Shown here piece after piece: positions 46,975-56,228 of a DNA stretch of 64,000 nt; the stretch's first letter is position 1, and every line of letters starts with the position of its first letter. The position numbers and the translations under genes were made by a program. Below the pieces are notes generated by a model. It searched no databases. It saw nothing but the letters and a program-made list of their open reading frames with translations, and was not told the origin of the DNA. Source of the stretch: JALYXV01 sp963791545 (GTDB taxonomy: Bacteria > Actinomycetota > Acidimicrobiia > Acidimicrobiales > Palsa-688); contig CAWBSR010000004.1 in assembly GCA_963791545.1 (NCBI GenBank), positions 1-64,000 of the forward strand, given 5' to 3'.

Positions 46975-47328
46975 ATGTTCCTGTCGCGTGGCGCTCGTTT
47001 CCTTGTTCCTGGCGCGGTGGTCATGGCGCTCCTGACGATTTCATGTGGTGGTAAGGGCAGCTCCGGCCCGAGCCAGGCGACGGTCGAGCGCGTCACCGCG
47101 GCCGGCGTGACGTCGGTGCTGAAGGCCCACAACGAGACGCTTAAGGGAGCCATCACCTGCGTAGGCGTGGCCCCGGGAATCATCGACTGCCACGGGACGA
47201 CCACCAACGGCGACGAGGTCCAGGCCACCCTGGACGCCACCACCGCAGGCCAGACCTGCCAGGGTCCCCTCGTGGTCAACGTGAAAGGCGTCAAGCTGGA
47301 CGCCGTGGCCGACGAAAAATGCGCCTGA
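46975..47328 (+). CDS. Small DUF4333-like lipoprotein
   Basis: 117 residues with a lipobox (LLTISC, Cys near 24). The mature domain has two conserved-type cysteines (ITCVGVAPG, TCQGPL) plus IIDCHGTTTNG and a terminal KCA, resembling the short secreted DUF4333 domain of mycobacteria and relatives. Function is unknown. It is divergent from the CARDB-like gene. Confidence 0.68.
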   Translation: MFLSRGARFLVPGAVVMALLTISCGGKGSSGPSQATVERVTAAGVTSVLKAHNETLKGAITCVGVAPGIIDCHGTTTNGDEVQATLDATTAGQTCQGPLVVNVKGVKLDAVADEKCA

Positions 47329-47509
47329 GCACCTTCTGAGTGCAGGAGGCGCCACGGTGCACAGCAAGGCGATAGGGGCGCGAGGAGCGGGAACCGGCCA
47401 GGTTGCCCGGGAAGGAGGCTCAGTTGTGGGCATCATTGTCCCTATGCGATTTGGGGACGGGAAGAGGCGGGCTACGGCGCGCACTCGAGCGACGGGTCGG
47501 ACGGGAGCC

Positions 47510-48055
47510 ATGCGGGGCGGCCGGCTGGCGCGGGCCGGCGTGTCCGGCGCGTTGTTGCTGGCCGCCTGCAGCCATTCCGTGGCCACGGTTCCGCCGACGA
47601 CGGTCGCCAGCACTACCACCACCTCGACCACGGTGGCTGTTGTCAGCAACCTCACGATCGACGGAGTGCGCCCCGCGGTGCTGCAGGCGCCCTTCTACCC
47701 CCAGGTCAAGGTGACCCAGGTGACCTGCGGGGCGGCACCCAAGGGGGGGCGGTTCGTGCGCATCGACCTTCCGGCCGGGGCCGCGGGGACGACGGGCAAA
47801 TCCGTGCTCACCAAGCCCACCGCGGTGATCGTCGTCCCTGGTGCCGCGGTCCTGGTTGACCCCCGCTTCATCAACCGGGCCTTGTACGCGGAGGCCATGA
47901 AGAGCATCGCGGTTTCCACCCAGGGCAGCTTCGTACTCAACATGGTGAATCTGGCGAAACTGGGCGGCGACGGATTGTCGGTGCAGGTCGGAAGTGTCCG
48001 CGTCGTCGGCGGCTACCAGTGCCCGGCGACCGACGTGGCCTACCCGGGCACCTGA
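47510..48055 (+). CDS. Lipoprotein of unknown function
   Basis: 181 residues from the ATG at 47510, chosen because it places the signal peptide (SGALLLAACSH) at the N-terminus; GGGAG lies just upstream. A Thr/Ser-rich spacer precedes a beta-rich domain with a pair of cysteines (VTCGAAPKGG and YQCPATD). I do not recognise it. It is convergent with the M15 peptidase gene with no gap. Confidence 0.65.
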   Translation: MRGGRLARAGVSGALLLAACSHSVATVPPTTVASTTTTSTTVAVVSNLTIDGVRPAVLQAPFYPQVKVTQVTCGAAPKGGRFVRIDLPAGAAGTTGKSVLTKPTAVIVVPGAAVLVDPRFINRALYAEAMKSIAVSTQGSFVLNMVNLAKLGGDGLSVQVGSVRVVGGYQCPATDVAYPGT

Positions 48056-48880
48056 TCAGCCGCCCGTCTTGGAGAAGTGCTGATAGTCAGGGGCACTCCA
48101 ACGGCCCCCCCATTGCCAGCCCACCGAGGCGAAGGCGGCCACCAGCGCCCCGCCGGGGACGGCCATGCCGGGACGGACCTTGGTCCGGTCGACGAACGCG
48201 GCGCCGGCCGGCGGCATCACGGTGCGGCCCAGCACATAGGGGTTTTCGATCGTGTTCACGTCGATCGCCTCACCGTAGGAGTGCACCGACAACCCTGACC
48301 CGCCGACCGCGTTGCGGCAGTTGAAACCCGACGTGTTATCGGCGTCCATGGACGCCGGATCGCTGCCTTTGTAGGCGTCCACCGGTTGCATCTGGCGGAT
48401 CGGAAAATGCCCGGCGAACAGGCGGGAAAAGATCATCTGTACGTCGCTCGTCACTGCGGCATTGACGATAATGGTGCCTACGTGAGCCTGGTTGTCGAAG
48501 CCCCAAAAGCTCAGGTGCAGGAGGCGCAGCTGGCTGGGGCCGACCGGGCAACCCGGGTGGTAACTAAAGGCGATATCGGCGGCGGTCACGGGCCCTGCCG
48601 TTGCCACGAATGAATCCGATAAGACCGTCGTGCTGGTGCTGGTGCTGATGCTGGTGCTAGTGCTCGCGGCGGTGGTCGTGGTCGGTGCCGGCCCCGCCGA
48701 GGGGGGCGCGGGCGGGGCGGTGATCACCGGTTGTGACCCGATGGTCACGCGGGGACCGGTACTCGACGGCGCCGTGGCCTGGGCCGAGGTAGGGGTCGAC
48801 CGGCTGCACGCGGCGACAACGACGCTGAGGGCGGCCAAGGCCCAGCCAGCACGGTGGAGGAGTCGCCGGGACGGCCGCAT
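48056..48880 (-). CDS. M15-family D-alanyl-D-alanine carboxypeptidase-like lipoprotein
   Basis: 274 residues from the ATG at 48880. A lipobox (VVAACSR) and a Thr/Ser repeat linker precede an M15 domain. Zinc ligands are visible in SVHSYGEAIDVN (SxHxxGxAxD) and in the terminal YQHFSKTGG. The family trims the terminal D-Ala of peptidoglycan stem peptides. TATCGT lies 6 bases before the ATG and overlaps the -10 box of the divergent L,D-transpeptidase. Confidence 0.88.
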   Translation of the reverse strand: MRPSRRLLHRAGWALAALSVVVAACSRSTPTSAQATAPSSTGPRVTIGSQPVITAPPAPPSAGPAPTTTTAASTSTSISTSTSTTVLSDSFVATAGPVTAADIAFSYHPGCPVGPSQLRLLHLSFWGFDNQAHVGTIIVNAAVTSDVQMIFSRLFAGHFPIRQMQPVDAYKGSDPASMDADNTSGFNCRNAVGGSGLSVHSYGEAIDVNTIENPYVLGRTVMPPAGAAFVDRTKVRPGMAVPGGALVAAFASVGWQWGGRWSAPDYQHFSKTGG

Positions 48881-48886
48881 CCCCTC

Positions 48887-48896
48887 ACGATAAGGT
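48887..48896. promoter_or_regulatory. Overlapping divergent -10 boxes
   Basis: TATCGT on the minus strand (48887-48892, 6 bases before the M15 ATG) and TAAGGT on the plus strand (48891-48896, 8 bases before the transpeptidase ATG) share two base pairs. Both genes lack Shine-Dalgarno sequences. RNA polymerase cannot occupy both at once. Confidence 0.6.
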
Positions 48897-48904
48897 CGCT
48901 GCGA

Positions 48905-49825
48905 ATGCCGAAGGGTCGAAATCGTCGGTTTCGGATGATCGCCGGGGTCGGCGCCCTCCTTTTGGCCGGCTGCGGGGCCGCCGGTCACGGTCCGGTGGAG
49001 TCGGCGAGAACGACGGCCTCCGCGCTGACGACGACTCCGATTACCACCGCCCCTCGGACCACGCCCACCACCGGGGCCTCATCGACGGCCACCGGGGCCT
49101 CGACCACGGCCACCGCGGTGACGACCACCAAACCACCACCCACCCCGACAACGGCAACGCCCAAGGCACCCAGGTCACCCCGGGCGACGACGACCGGCTG
49201 CCCCGCGACGCTGGCCGGCCAGCTGGCCACCACCGGCGGCGGCTCCCAGCTGATCACGGTGGTCGCCAGTTCGACCGCGTCCACCTCGGCCACGGTGACC
49301 ATCTGGCAAAAGACGGGCAGCTGCTGGAGTCAGGCCGGCGGCCCCTGGACTGGTCGGGTCGGGTACCACGGGCTCTCCATTCACCACCGCGAAGGCGACG
49401 GGACGACGCCAATGGGCCTGTTCGCGGTCAGTTCCGCGTTTTACGGCATCGCCGCCAATCCCGGGGTGCACGGCTCCTACCACCAGTTGGTTTGCGGCGA
49501 CTGGTGGGACGAGGACCCGGCGTCGGCCCAGTACAACACTTTCCAGCACGTCGCCTGCGACGCCACCCCCCTATTTGGCGCGGCCAGCGAGATGCTGTGG
49601 CAGCAGGAAGTCGCCTACCAGAACTTCGCCGTGGTCCAGTACAACACCGGCCCGGTCGTATCGGGCGCCGGTTCCGCCATCTTCGTACATGACGACACCG
49701 GGCGCGCAACCAATGGCTGCATAAGCCTGCCCCGTTCTGCGCTCATAACAGTCCTGCGCTGGCTGCAGCCGGGGCTGTCACCACACATCGCCATCGGCAC
49801 TGAGACTACGATTAACCAGACGTGA
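48905..49825 (+). CDS. L,D-transpeptidase-like (YkuD) lipoprotein
   Basis: 306 residues from the ATG at 48905. A lipobox (LLLAGCG) and a long Thr/Pro-rich wall-spanning linker lead to a YkuD-type domain. The active-site region reads FVHDDTGRATNGCISLPRSA, giving the catalytic Cys and upstream His of the family motif. Such enzymes make 3-3 crosslinks in peptidoglycan using tetrapeptide donors or attach proteins to the wall. The divergent M15 carboxypeptidase could supply tetrapeptides, a functional link from neighbours. Confidence 0.85.
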   Translation: MPKGRNRRFRMIAGVGALLLAGCGAAGHGPVESARTTASALTTTPITTAPRTTPTTGASSTATGASTTATAVTTTKPPPTPTTATPKAPRSPRATTTGCPATLAGQLATTGGGSQLITVVASSTASTSATVTIWQKTGSCWSQAGGPWTGRVGYHGLSIHHREGDGTTPMGLFAVSSAFYGIAANPGVHGSYHQLVCGDWWDEDPASAQYNTFQHVACDATPLFGAASEMLWQQEVAYQNFAVVQYNTGPVVSGAGSAIFVHDDTGRATNGCISLPRSALITVLRWLQPGLSPHIAIGTETTINQT

Positions 49826-50024
49826 ATATCGGAACACCTGGAACACAAGTGGTTGGGTTACCGCTGAATGGGGGGCGCTGCGCTGACTGCAGCCACCAGT
49901 GCCCCTCCGTCGACCACCACGCCGGCCGCCCTCTCCCTGACCAGGGCCGGCGTGCACGGCCTCGTTCATCATCGGTTCACACAGCGGTGACAGGCGCTTG
50001 ACGGGGACGTGGGATGCTGCAGCG

Positions 50025-50843
50025 GTGATCACGCTCGGGGTCGGTTGCGTGTTCTCGTTCCGGGCCGAGGTGCCCACCGCCGCCGTCTTGCAGGTGGAGC
50101 CCCGCACGGATGGACCGGAGGTGGTCCGCCACGATTGGTCGACGCGCCCCCTGGCGGGATCGCGTTCCTACATCGACCGGTTCGGCAACACCTGCCGCCG
50201 CCTGACGCTGCCGCCCGGCGACCTCACCCTGCGCTTCGACGCTGATGTCCTGGTACCGGAAATCATCGACGCCCGGGACTTCGACGCCCCCGAGGTGGCG
50301 CCCGCCGACCTCCCCGATGACGCCCTGGCGTTCACTCTCCCCAGCCGGTTCTGCCAGTCCGATGTGCTGGGCGACGAGGCGTGGAAGAACTTCGGCCACC
50401 TGACGCCCGGGAACGCCCGGGTTCAGGCGGTATGCGACTTCGTCCATGAGCACATCACGTTCTGCGGCGAGAGCAGTTCACCGACCAAGACCGCGGTGGA
50501 CGTGTTCCAATCGGGCCAAGGGGTGTGCCGGGACTTCGCCCATCTGATGATCACCTTCCTCCGGGCCCTCAACATCCCGGCTCGCTATGCCTTCGGCTAC
50601 CTCCCCGACATCGGCGTGGCCCCGGCATCGGAGCCCATGGACTTCTGCGCCTGGACCGAGGTGTACCTCGGGGACCAGTGGTACACGTTCGACCCCCGCA
50701 ACAACGAGGCCCGAACGGGCCGGGTCCTGATCGGCCGGGGCCGCGACGCCGTCGACGTGGCCATGGTGACTACCTATGGGGGCCCGCAGTTGACCGAGAT
50801 GTCGGTGTGGGCCGAACCCCGCCCACCCGCCCCGGCGGCCTAG
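50025..50843 (+). CDS. Transglutaminase-like domain protein, His position altered
   Basis: 272 residues from the GTG at 50025. An N-terminal beta domain (about 1-125) precedes a transglutaminase-like core with the Cys motif SGQGVCRDFAHLMITFLRAL and the Asp motif WYTFDPRNNEAR. Between them, where most members have His-Ala-Trp, this one has FCAWTEVYL, so the catalytic-triad His seems replaced by Cys. The protein may be a protease-fold binding protein or use another His. A TTG at 49998 is an alternative start. Confidence 0.83.
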   Translation: MITLGVGCVFSFRAEVPTAAVLQVEPRTDGPEVVRHDWSTRPLAGSRSYIDRFGNTCRRLTLPPGDLTLRFDADVLVPEIIDARDFDAPEVAPADLPDDALAFTLPSRFCQSDVLGDEAWKNFGHLTPGNARVQAVCDFVHEHITFCGESSSPTKTAVDVFQSGQGVCRDFAHLMITFLRALNIPARYAFGYLPDIGVAPASEPMDFCAWTEVYLGDQWYTFDPRNNEARTGRVLIGRGRDAVDVAMVTTYGGPQLTEMSVWAEPRPPAPAA

Positions 50844-50852
50844 ACCGCTCGC

Positions 50853-52178
50853 TCAGGCGAGGAACTCACGGGCCACGCCCAGCCACAGGTCGGTGGTCAA
50901 GCGAAGTGACTCCACGTCAATCCGCTCGTCGTTGCCGTGGAACCGGTTGGCGAACTGCTCGTAGGTGACCCCGGCGCTCATGAGCCCGCAGCCATAGGCC
51001 ACTGTGCCCCGGGCTCGGTAATAGGTGGCGTCGGTTCCCCCGGTCGTCATCCGGGGCATCAGGGTGGCGCCCGGATAGGCGGTCGCCGACAGCCGTTCGA
51101 GGACCTCCCACATCGGCGTGTTGGTCGGCGAGGCGGTAGGCGCCACGTCGTGCAGGATCGTCACCTGGACCTGGTCGGCCAGGTCCCCCAGAGCCTCATC
51201 CAAGTACCGCCGAACATCGTCGCTGGTCTGACCGGGCAGGGTCCGGATGTCGACGTCGAGGTCGACGACATCGGGTATCACGTTGGCCTTCACCCCGCCG
51301 TGGATCACATTGGGGGAGAAGGTGGTGTGGGTGCACGCATGCCAGTACTTGGCCCGGCGGGGGTCGTCCTCCCGGGCACAGGCGTCCCACACCCGCCGCG
51401 CGTCGAGGAGGGCGGCGCGCAACTCCTCGTCGAAGTCGGCGGTCTCCACATAGGTCCGCCACGCCTCGCCGATCTGGGCCCGGGGCCGGAACTCGGACAG
51501 CCGCCGCACGACCTCGGCCGCCTTGACGACGGCGTTGTCGGAGCCGAAGGGCATGGAGCCGTGGGCGGGCGTCCCCCGAATCCGCAGCCGACGCCACGCC
51601 ACCCCCTTCTCGGCCACCGTGACCGTGACCTTGGCGCCGGTGGCGGTGGGCATCACCACGCCTCCGGACTCACTCAGGACGTAGTCGGCGCCGATGGCAT
51701 CCCAAGCGTGGTCGGCTAGCCATTCCGCACCGTGCTGGCCGCCCGACTCCTCGTCGGCCACCGCCAGGTACACCAAGGTGCCCGCGGGCCGGAACCCGGT
51801 CCGGGCCAGGTGCCGCACCGCCACCGCCATGGAGGCGGTGAGATTGAGCATGTCGATGGCGCCCCGGCCCCAGACCTCGCCATCGACAAGCTCCCCGCCG
51901 AAGGGATCGCGAGACCAGTGTTCGGGCGTCACCGGGACCACATCGGTGTGGCCCATGAAACACACCGAGGGCGCTGCGGGGTCGTGGCCTTCGATCCGGG
52001 TGACCAACGAGCTGCGGCCCGGCTGAGGCTCATAGATCTCGACGTCGAGGCCCGTCCCCGCCAGATAGCTGCGCAGCAGGTCGGTGCTGCGTGCTTCCTG
52101 GCCTGACGCCACCGTCCCGTCGTTGACGCAGGCGTTCCTGATCAGCGCTTGCAACAGTTCTGTGACCTCACCCAGCAC
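50853..52178 (-). CDS. M20-family metallopeptidase (ArgE/DapE/CPG2-like)
   Basis: 441 residues. Metal ligands and catalytic acids appear in order: FMGHTDVVP, GRGAIDM, ADEESGGQHG and, at the end, the last ligand His in NRFHGNDERI. The dimerisation domain lies between about 190 and 330 (IRGTPAHGSMPFG). The family hydrolyses amide bonds of small peptides or acylated amino acids; specificity is unknown. The start is a GTG; TAGCCT lies 18 bases upstream, so the true start may be a few codons earlier. Confidence 0.9.
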   Translation of the reverse strand: MLGEVTELLQALIRNACVNDGTVASGQEARSTDLLRSYLAGTGLDVEIYEPQPGRSSLVTRIEGHDPAAPSVCFMGHTDVVPVTPEHWSRDPFGGELVDGEVWGRGAIDMLNLTASMAVAVRHLARTGFRPAGTLVYLAVADEESGGQHGAEWLADHAWDAIGADYVLSESGGVVMPTATGAKVTVTVAEKGVAWRRLRIRGTPAHGSMPFGSDNAVVKAAEVVRRLSEFRPRAQIGEAWRTYVETADFDEELRAALLDARRVWDACAREDDPRRAKYWHACTHTTFSPNVIHGGVKANVIPDVVDLDVDIRTLPGQTSDDVRRYLDEALGDLADQVQVTILHDVAPTASPTNTPMWEVLERLSATAYPGATLMPRMTTGGTDATYYRARGTVAYGCGLMSAGVTYEQFANRFHGNDERIDVESLRLTTDLWLGVAREFLA

Positions 52179-52310
52179 CGCGTCAGGAATGGGCTCAGGC
52201 TAGCGCCGGGGCGATTCGGCCCGAACCACGCCCCGACGACCCGGTTACCGGCCGGGCACAGGGGACCCGAAGGACCCCGGCCGGCGAGGCTGACCGTTCC
52301 CGGCCCGCTC

Positions 52311-52327
52311 GTCAGCCGCGGGCTGAC
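52311..52327 (+). terminator. Small hairpin followed by CCCTTTT
   Basis: GTCAGCC-GCG-GGCTGAC is a perfect 7-bp stem followed by CCCTTTT, terminator-like for the plus strand. No plus-strand gene ends upstream, so its role is unclear. Confidence 0.35.
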
Positions 52328-52359
52328 CCCTTTTCCCCCCCAGTTGTCCCCGGGCCGGG

Positions 52360-52487
52360 TCAGTCGTAACGGCGCCGGCGACGGGTGCCCAGCACCAGGA
52401 GGCAGCCGCCCAGGAGCAGTCCCCAGATCCTTCTGGCAGGTATTTTGGCCCTCGTCCGCCTCGATCGATGCGCTTTACCTTCGCCAC
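52360..52487 (-). pseudogene. Candidate 42-residue membrane protein, frame broken by one base
   Basis: From GTG 52487 the frame reads MAKVKRIDRGGRGPK; adding one A to the A4 run (52443-52446, T4 on the plus strand) makes it continue IPARRIWGLLLGGCLLVLG and five Arg before Y-D-stop at 52360. The restored protein has a basic N-terminus, one membrane helix and a basic tail, a sensible small-protein design. As sequenced it is broken. Chance cannot be excluded. Confidence 0.4.
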
Positions 52488-52738
52488 GATGCCGGCACCA
52501 TTCCCCCCGGTGCCGCGCCATGAGCCCCGGCGACGGGCAAAATGGGCCAGACTGAATGACCCCATCGGGGGGTCCGGACCGCATGCGGCGTCCGGGCCCG
52601 CGCCAGCGGTCCGGAGCCGGGCGCTGACCCGGCTTTCCTCATTGTCTGGCTCCCGCGGGCCGGTCGGTCGGGGATGCCCAGCATCGCGGGCCGCATGGCA
52701 ACCGGCACCAAGACAGGGGAGAGTATGAAGGACGCCAC

Positions 52739-54217
52739 ATGAGGACTCCGGCACCGCAAGACCTTTTGGACGCCTATTGCGACGGTGGGCTCACCCGGCG
52801 CCAGTTCGTCGCCGGGGCATTGGGACTGGGCTTTTCGGTGACGGCATCCGCCGGTCTGCTGGCGGCGTGCCACTCGCCTCGCCGGGCGGCGCCGAAGCGG
52901 CTGACCGGCCGGGTCCAAATCCTGGTGGGGTTCGACGGAGGCAACACGGCCGCCGAGCGGCAGGTCCAGCAAGCCCTGGCCCAGGCCTTCATCACCGCCC
53001 ATCCCCAGGTCGGGATCGACTTCCTGCGGGCCACCTCGGCCCCGGCGGCGGCAGCCCAGCTGCGAACGTTACTCGCTCGCGCCTCGCCGCCCGACATCGT
53101 CCTCGGCGTGGGGCTGGCCGACATCTCACGATTCGCGGACCAGCACACCTGGCGAGATCTCCGCCCCCTATTGCAGCGCGACGGCATCTCGACCGGCGCC
53201 TTCGCGACCGCGGCGGTATCGGCGTCGGCCTTGCCGAGTTACTACGGCAGCACCAAGGCCGTCCCGGGCATTCCCCTCGGCATCCACACCCACGCCCTGG
53301 CCTACAACGCCGAGCTGTTTTCCCGGGCCGGCGCCCCGGCCCCGCCGGTGTCGTGGACGGATAACGACTGGGCCTTGACGGGCGCCTTCCTCCAAACAGC
53401 CCGGACGCTCACCGTGGACAGTTCTGGAAAGGCCGCCGGCCAGCCGGGGTTCGACCCGACCATGGTGACCCGATATGGAGTTGGGCGCATTCGACCGGAG
53501 TCCGTGTTCTACAGCTTCGGAGGCCACCGCTATAACAGCGCCCGGCGGCAGGCCGAATTCGCCTCCCCGGCCGCCCTGCAAGGCGCCCAGTACGCGGCGG
53601 ACCTCATCAACAAGTTTCACGCCCATCCTTCTCCCGGGGCGGTGGCCCAACTCGGGGGAACCGCAGGAAAGGGCGACGACGAGCAGGCCGCCTGGCGGGC
53701 CGGAAAACTGGCCATGATCGAAATGTGCAGTTGCGAAATCGACTCCCAGTTCGGATCCCAGGTGCCATTCGCCTGGAAGGTCGCCGCCCTGCCGGCCGGC
53801 CCGGCCCGGCGCCTCGGCGTTCTCGACGTGAGTCTCGGCTCGATCGCGGCCGCCAGCCCCCAGCCCGACCTGGCCTGGGAGGTCCTCAAATTTTTCGCCG
53901 TTGACCCCGCCAATGAACGCACGCTGGCGGTAACGGGTTTCGGTGCCATCCCCGCTCTGAGGTCCAACGTCGGCGCCTTCGCGACGGCCACCAAGCAGAT
54001 ACCCGGAGTCGACCCTGCGGTGTGGCTGGCGGGACTGCCCAGCGCGTCCGCGGAGAATGACACCTGGATGCCTGCCTTCGACGAGGTGGACCGCCTGTTC
54101 ACCGCCGCCCTCGCCAAGATCACCGGCGGGGCCAGTGCGGCCACCGTCATGCCGCAATTGCAGCAGCAGGCCCAAGCCAGGATCGACGCCTGGTTCAAGA
54201 CCAACAAACTGCCCTGA
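52739..54217 (+). CDS. Extracellular solute-binding protein (sugar-type), Tat lipoprotein
   Basis: 492 residues. The N-terminus has TRRQFVAGALGLGFSV and a lipobox (GLLAACH), a twin-arginine lipoprotein signal. The mature part is a type II (MalE-like) binding fold: VQILVGFDGGNTAAERQVQQ, PPDIVLGVGLADISRFADQ, GIHTHALAYNAELFSRAG and AWEVLKFFAVDPANERTLAV. It should bind an oligosaccharide or similar ligand for an ABC importer. No permease or ATPase gene is adjacent, so it is an orphan. Confidence 0.88.
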   Translation: MRTPAPQDLLDAYCDGGLTRRQFVAGALGLGFSVTASAGLLAACHSPRRAAPKRLTGRVQILVGFDGGNTAAERQVQQALAQAFITAHPQVGIDFLRATSAPAAAAQLRTLLARASPPDIVLGVGLADISRFADQHTWRDLRPLLQRDGISTGAFATAAVSASALPSYYGSTKAVPGIPLGIHTHALAYNAELFSRAGAPAPPVSWTDNDWALTGAFLQTARTLTVDSSGKAAGQPGFDPTMVTRYGVGRIRPESVFYSFGGHRYNSARRQAEFASPAALQGAQYAADLINKFHAHPSPGAVAQLGGTAGKGDDEQAAWRAGKLAMIEMCSCEIDSQFGSQVPFAWKVAALPAGPARRLGVLDVSLGSIAAASPQPDLAWEVLKFFAVDPANERTLAVTGFGAIPALRSNVGAFATATKQIPGVDPAVWLAGLPSASAENDTWMPAFDEVDRLFTAALAKITGGASAATVMPQLQQQAQARIDAWFKTNKLP

Positions 54218-54273
54218 CAAGCGGCCGTCGCCGGCCGACCGTCGCCCACCGACCGGCGCGATACCGGCCGCGC

Positions 54274-54831
54274 CTAGCCGACCGGCGCGATACCGAGGTC
54301 CCGGTAGGTGAGCATCGGGAAGTAGGGAACGCCGGCCGCCTTGAAATACGACGCCGCCCGGTCGCCCCGGTCGACGAGGGTGGTCGCAAAGACCACCTGG
54401 GCCCCTTCCCCCTGGACCCTTTCGCAGGCCAGTTGGATGGAACCGCCGGTGGTGATCACGTCATCGACCAGCATGACCCGGGTGCCGGGACCGATTCGGG
54501 CCCCTTCGGCCCAGCGGTTGGTTCCCCGGCCCTTGGGCTCCTTGCGGATGAGGAACCACCGGCACCGGGCCGAGGCGGCCACGGCAAAGGTGAACGGGAC
54601 GGCCCCGAGCACCAATCCCCCGACGGCATCGAAGCCGATATCCCGGTCGTGGGCGGCCGCGGTCATGGCCCGGCCCACCAACTCGAGGTCCTCGGGGTCG
54701 TCGACCGCCAGTTTGGCGTCGACGAAGTCCTGGCTCATTTCCCCCGACGCCAGGCGGATGGGCTCGGGCAGGTGCCGCAGCACGGCGGGGTCCATCACCA
54801 GGGCCCGCATACGGTCCATGAAGTCAGCCAT
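54274..54831 (-). CDS. pyrE: Orotate phosphoribosyltransferase-like PRTase
   Basis: 185 residues from the ATG at 54831. The PRPP-binding motif is RVMLVDDVITTGGSIQLA; other marks are FDAVGGLVLGAVPFTFAVA and WFLIRKEPKGRGTNRW, which fit OPRTase-like enzymes converting orotate and PRPP to OMP. It is shorter than typical PyrE by about 25 residues. The tRNA-Leu gene ends 8 bases upstream on the same strand, so both may be one transcript. An unusual PRTase of purine salvage is the alternative. Confidence 0.8.
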   Translation of the reverse strand: MADFMDRMRALVMDPAVLRHLPEPIRLASGEMSQDFVDAKLAVDDPEDLELVGRAMTAAAHDRDIGFDAVGGLVLGAVPFTFAVAASARCRWFLIRKEPKGRGTNRWAEGARIGPGTRVMLVDDVITTGGSIQLACERVQGEGAQVVFATTLVDRGDRAASYFKAAGVPYFPMLTYRDLGIAPVG

Positions 54832-54838
54832 TGGGGGG

Positions 54839-54922
54839 TGGGCGAGGGGGGACTTGAACCCCCACATCCTTTCGGACACAGGAACCTGAATCCTGCGCGT
54901 CTGCCTATTCCGCCACTCGCCC
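54839..54922 (-). tRNA. tRNA-Leu (anticodon CAG)
   Basis: The acceptor stem GGGCGAG pairs with CTCGCCC, the D-arm starts TGGCGGAATAGGCAGACGC, the anticodon loop TTCAGGT sits on a CAGGA/TCCTG stem, a long variable arm (GTGTCCGAAAGGATGT) and T-loop TTCAAGT with GGGGG/CCCCC stem follow, and A is the discriminator. The 3' CCA is not encoded. The same tRNA lies next to fhaA in mycobacteria. Confidence 0.96.
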
Positions 54923-55025
54923 GAGTGGAAGCGTCAGGTTAGCGCCCCCCAACGCCGGTTGACCGGCCGTTCCCAGCCGTTCCGTCGGGTGGCCGTTCAC
55001 GGTCCTCGATAGCATCGCGCCGACC

Positions 55026-55685
55026 ATGGGACTCCAGCAGTTCGAGCGACGGCTCGAGCGCCTCGTCGAGGGCGCCTTCGCCAAGGCGTTCCGTAGCGGC
55101 CTGCAACCAGTTGAGATCGGCCGCCGGCTCACCCGGGAAATGGACCAGCAACGCACCATCGCGCCCCGCGGCACCCTCACTCCCAACCACTTCACCGTGA
55201 TCGTCAGCCCCGCCGACCGGGAACGCTTCGCGCCCATCGAAGCGGAGCTGGTCAGCGAGCTGGTGGCCGTGGCCCGCGACTACGCCCGGGCCGAGAGCTA
55301 CATTTTCCTCGGACCCGTCGAAGTCGAGATGTCCGCCGACCCCGACCTGTCGCCCGGCATCTTGCTGGTCTCGGGTGAGATGCGCTCCGCCGAGGGTGGC
55401 GGCGCCCAGCTGGTCATGGCGGACGGCACCCGCCACGAGCTGGGCGCGGCGCCGGTCACGATCGGCCGGCTGCCCGAGTGCGAGGTGGTGCTGACCGACG
55501 CCAACGCCAGCCGCCGCCATGTCGAGATCCGCCCGTCAACCGATGGCGCCGGCGGCTTCGTGCTCATCGACCTGGGTAGCACCAACGGCACCAAGGTCAA
55601 TGGGGCCGGCATTCACAGCCACCACCTGCAGCATGGCGACGTCGTCACCATCGGCTCCACCCACATGCGCTTCGAGGCCCAATAG
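55026..55685 (+). CDS. fhaA: FhaA-like FHA protein (DUF3662 plus FHA)
   Basis: 219 residues. The N-terminal DUF3662 domain (GLQQFERRLERLVEGAFAKA) is joined without a long linker to a C-terminal FHA domain with VTIGRLPECEVVL, NASRRHVEI and DLGSTNGTKVNG. FHA domains bind phosphothreonine; in mycobacteria FhaA helps regulate peptidoglycan synthesis under PknB control. TAGCAT lies 10 bases before the ATG. It is the first gene of the cluster. Confidence 0.93.
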   Translation: MGLQQFERRLERLVEGAFAKAFRSGLQPVEIGRRLTREMDQQRTIAPRGTLTPNHFTVIVSPADRERFAPIEAELVSELVAVARDYARAESYIFLGPVEVEMSADPDLSPGILLVSGEMRSAEGGGAQLVMADGTRHELGAAPVTIGRLPECEVVLTDANASRRHVEIRPSTDGAGGFVLIDLGSTNGTKVNGAGIHSHHLQHGDVVTIGSTHMRFEAQ

Positions 55686-55703
55686 GTCCCGACAGCCACC
55701 ACC

Positions 55704-56224
<521 letters not shown>

Positions 56225-56228
<4 letters not shown>

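Larger units (their letters stand above)
52179..52738. other. 560-bp intergenic region
   Basis: Between the divergent M20 peptidase and the solute-binding protein genes. It holds a small hairpin (52311-52327), a candidate broken small membrane ORF on the minus strand (52360-52487), and the 5' region of the solute-binding gene, with GGGGAGAG about 12 bases before its ATG. I see no other gene, RNA or repeat. Confidence 0.6.
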
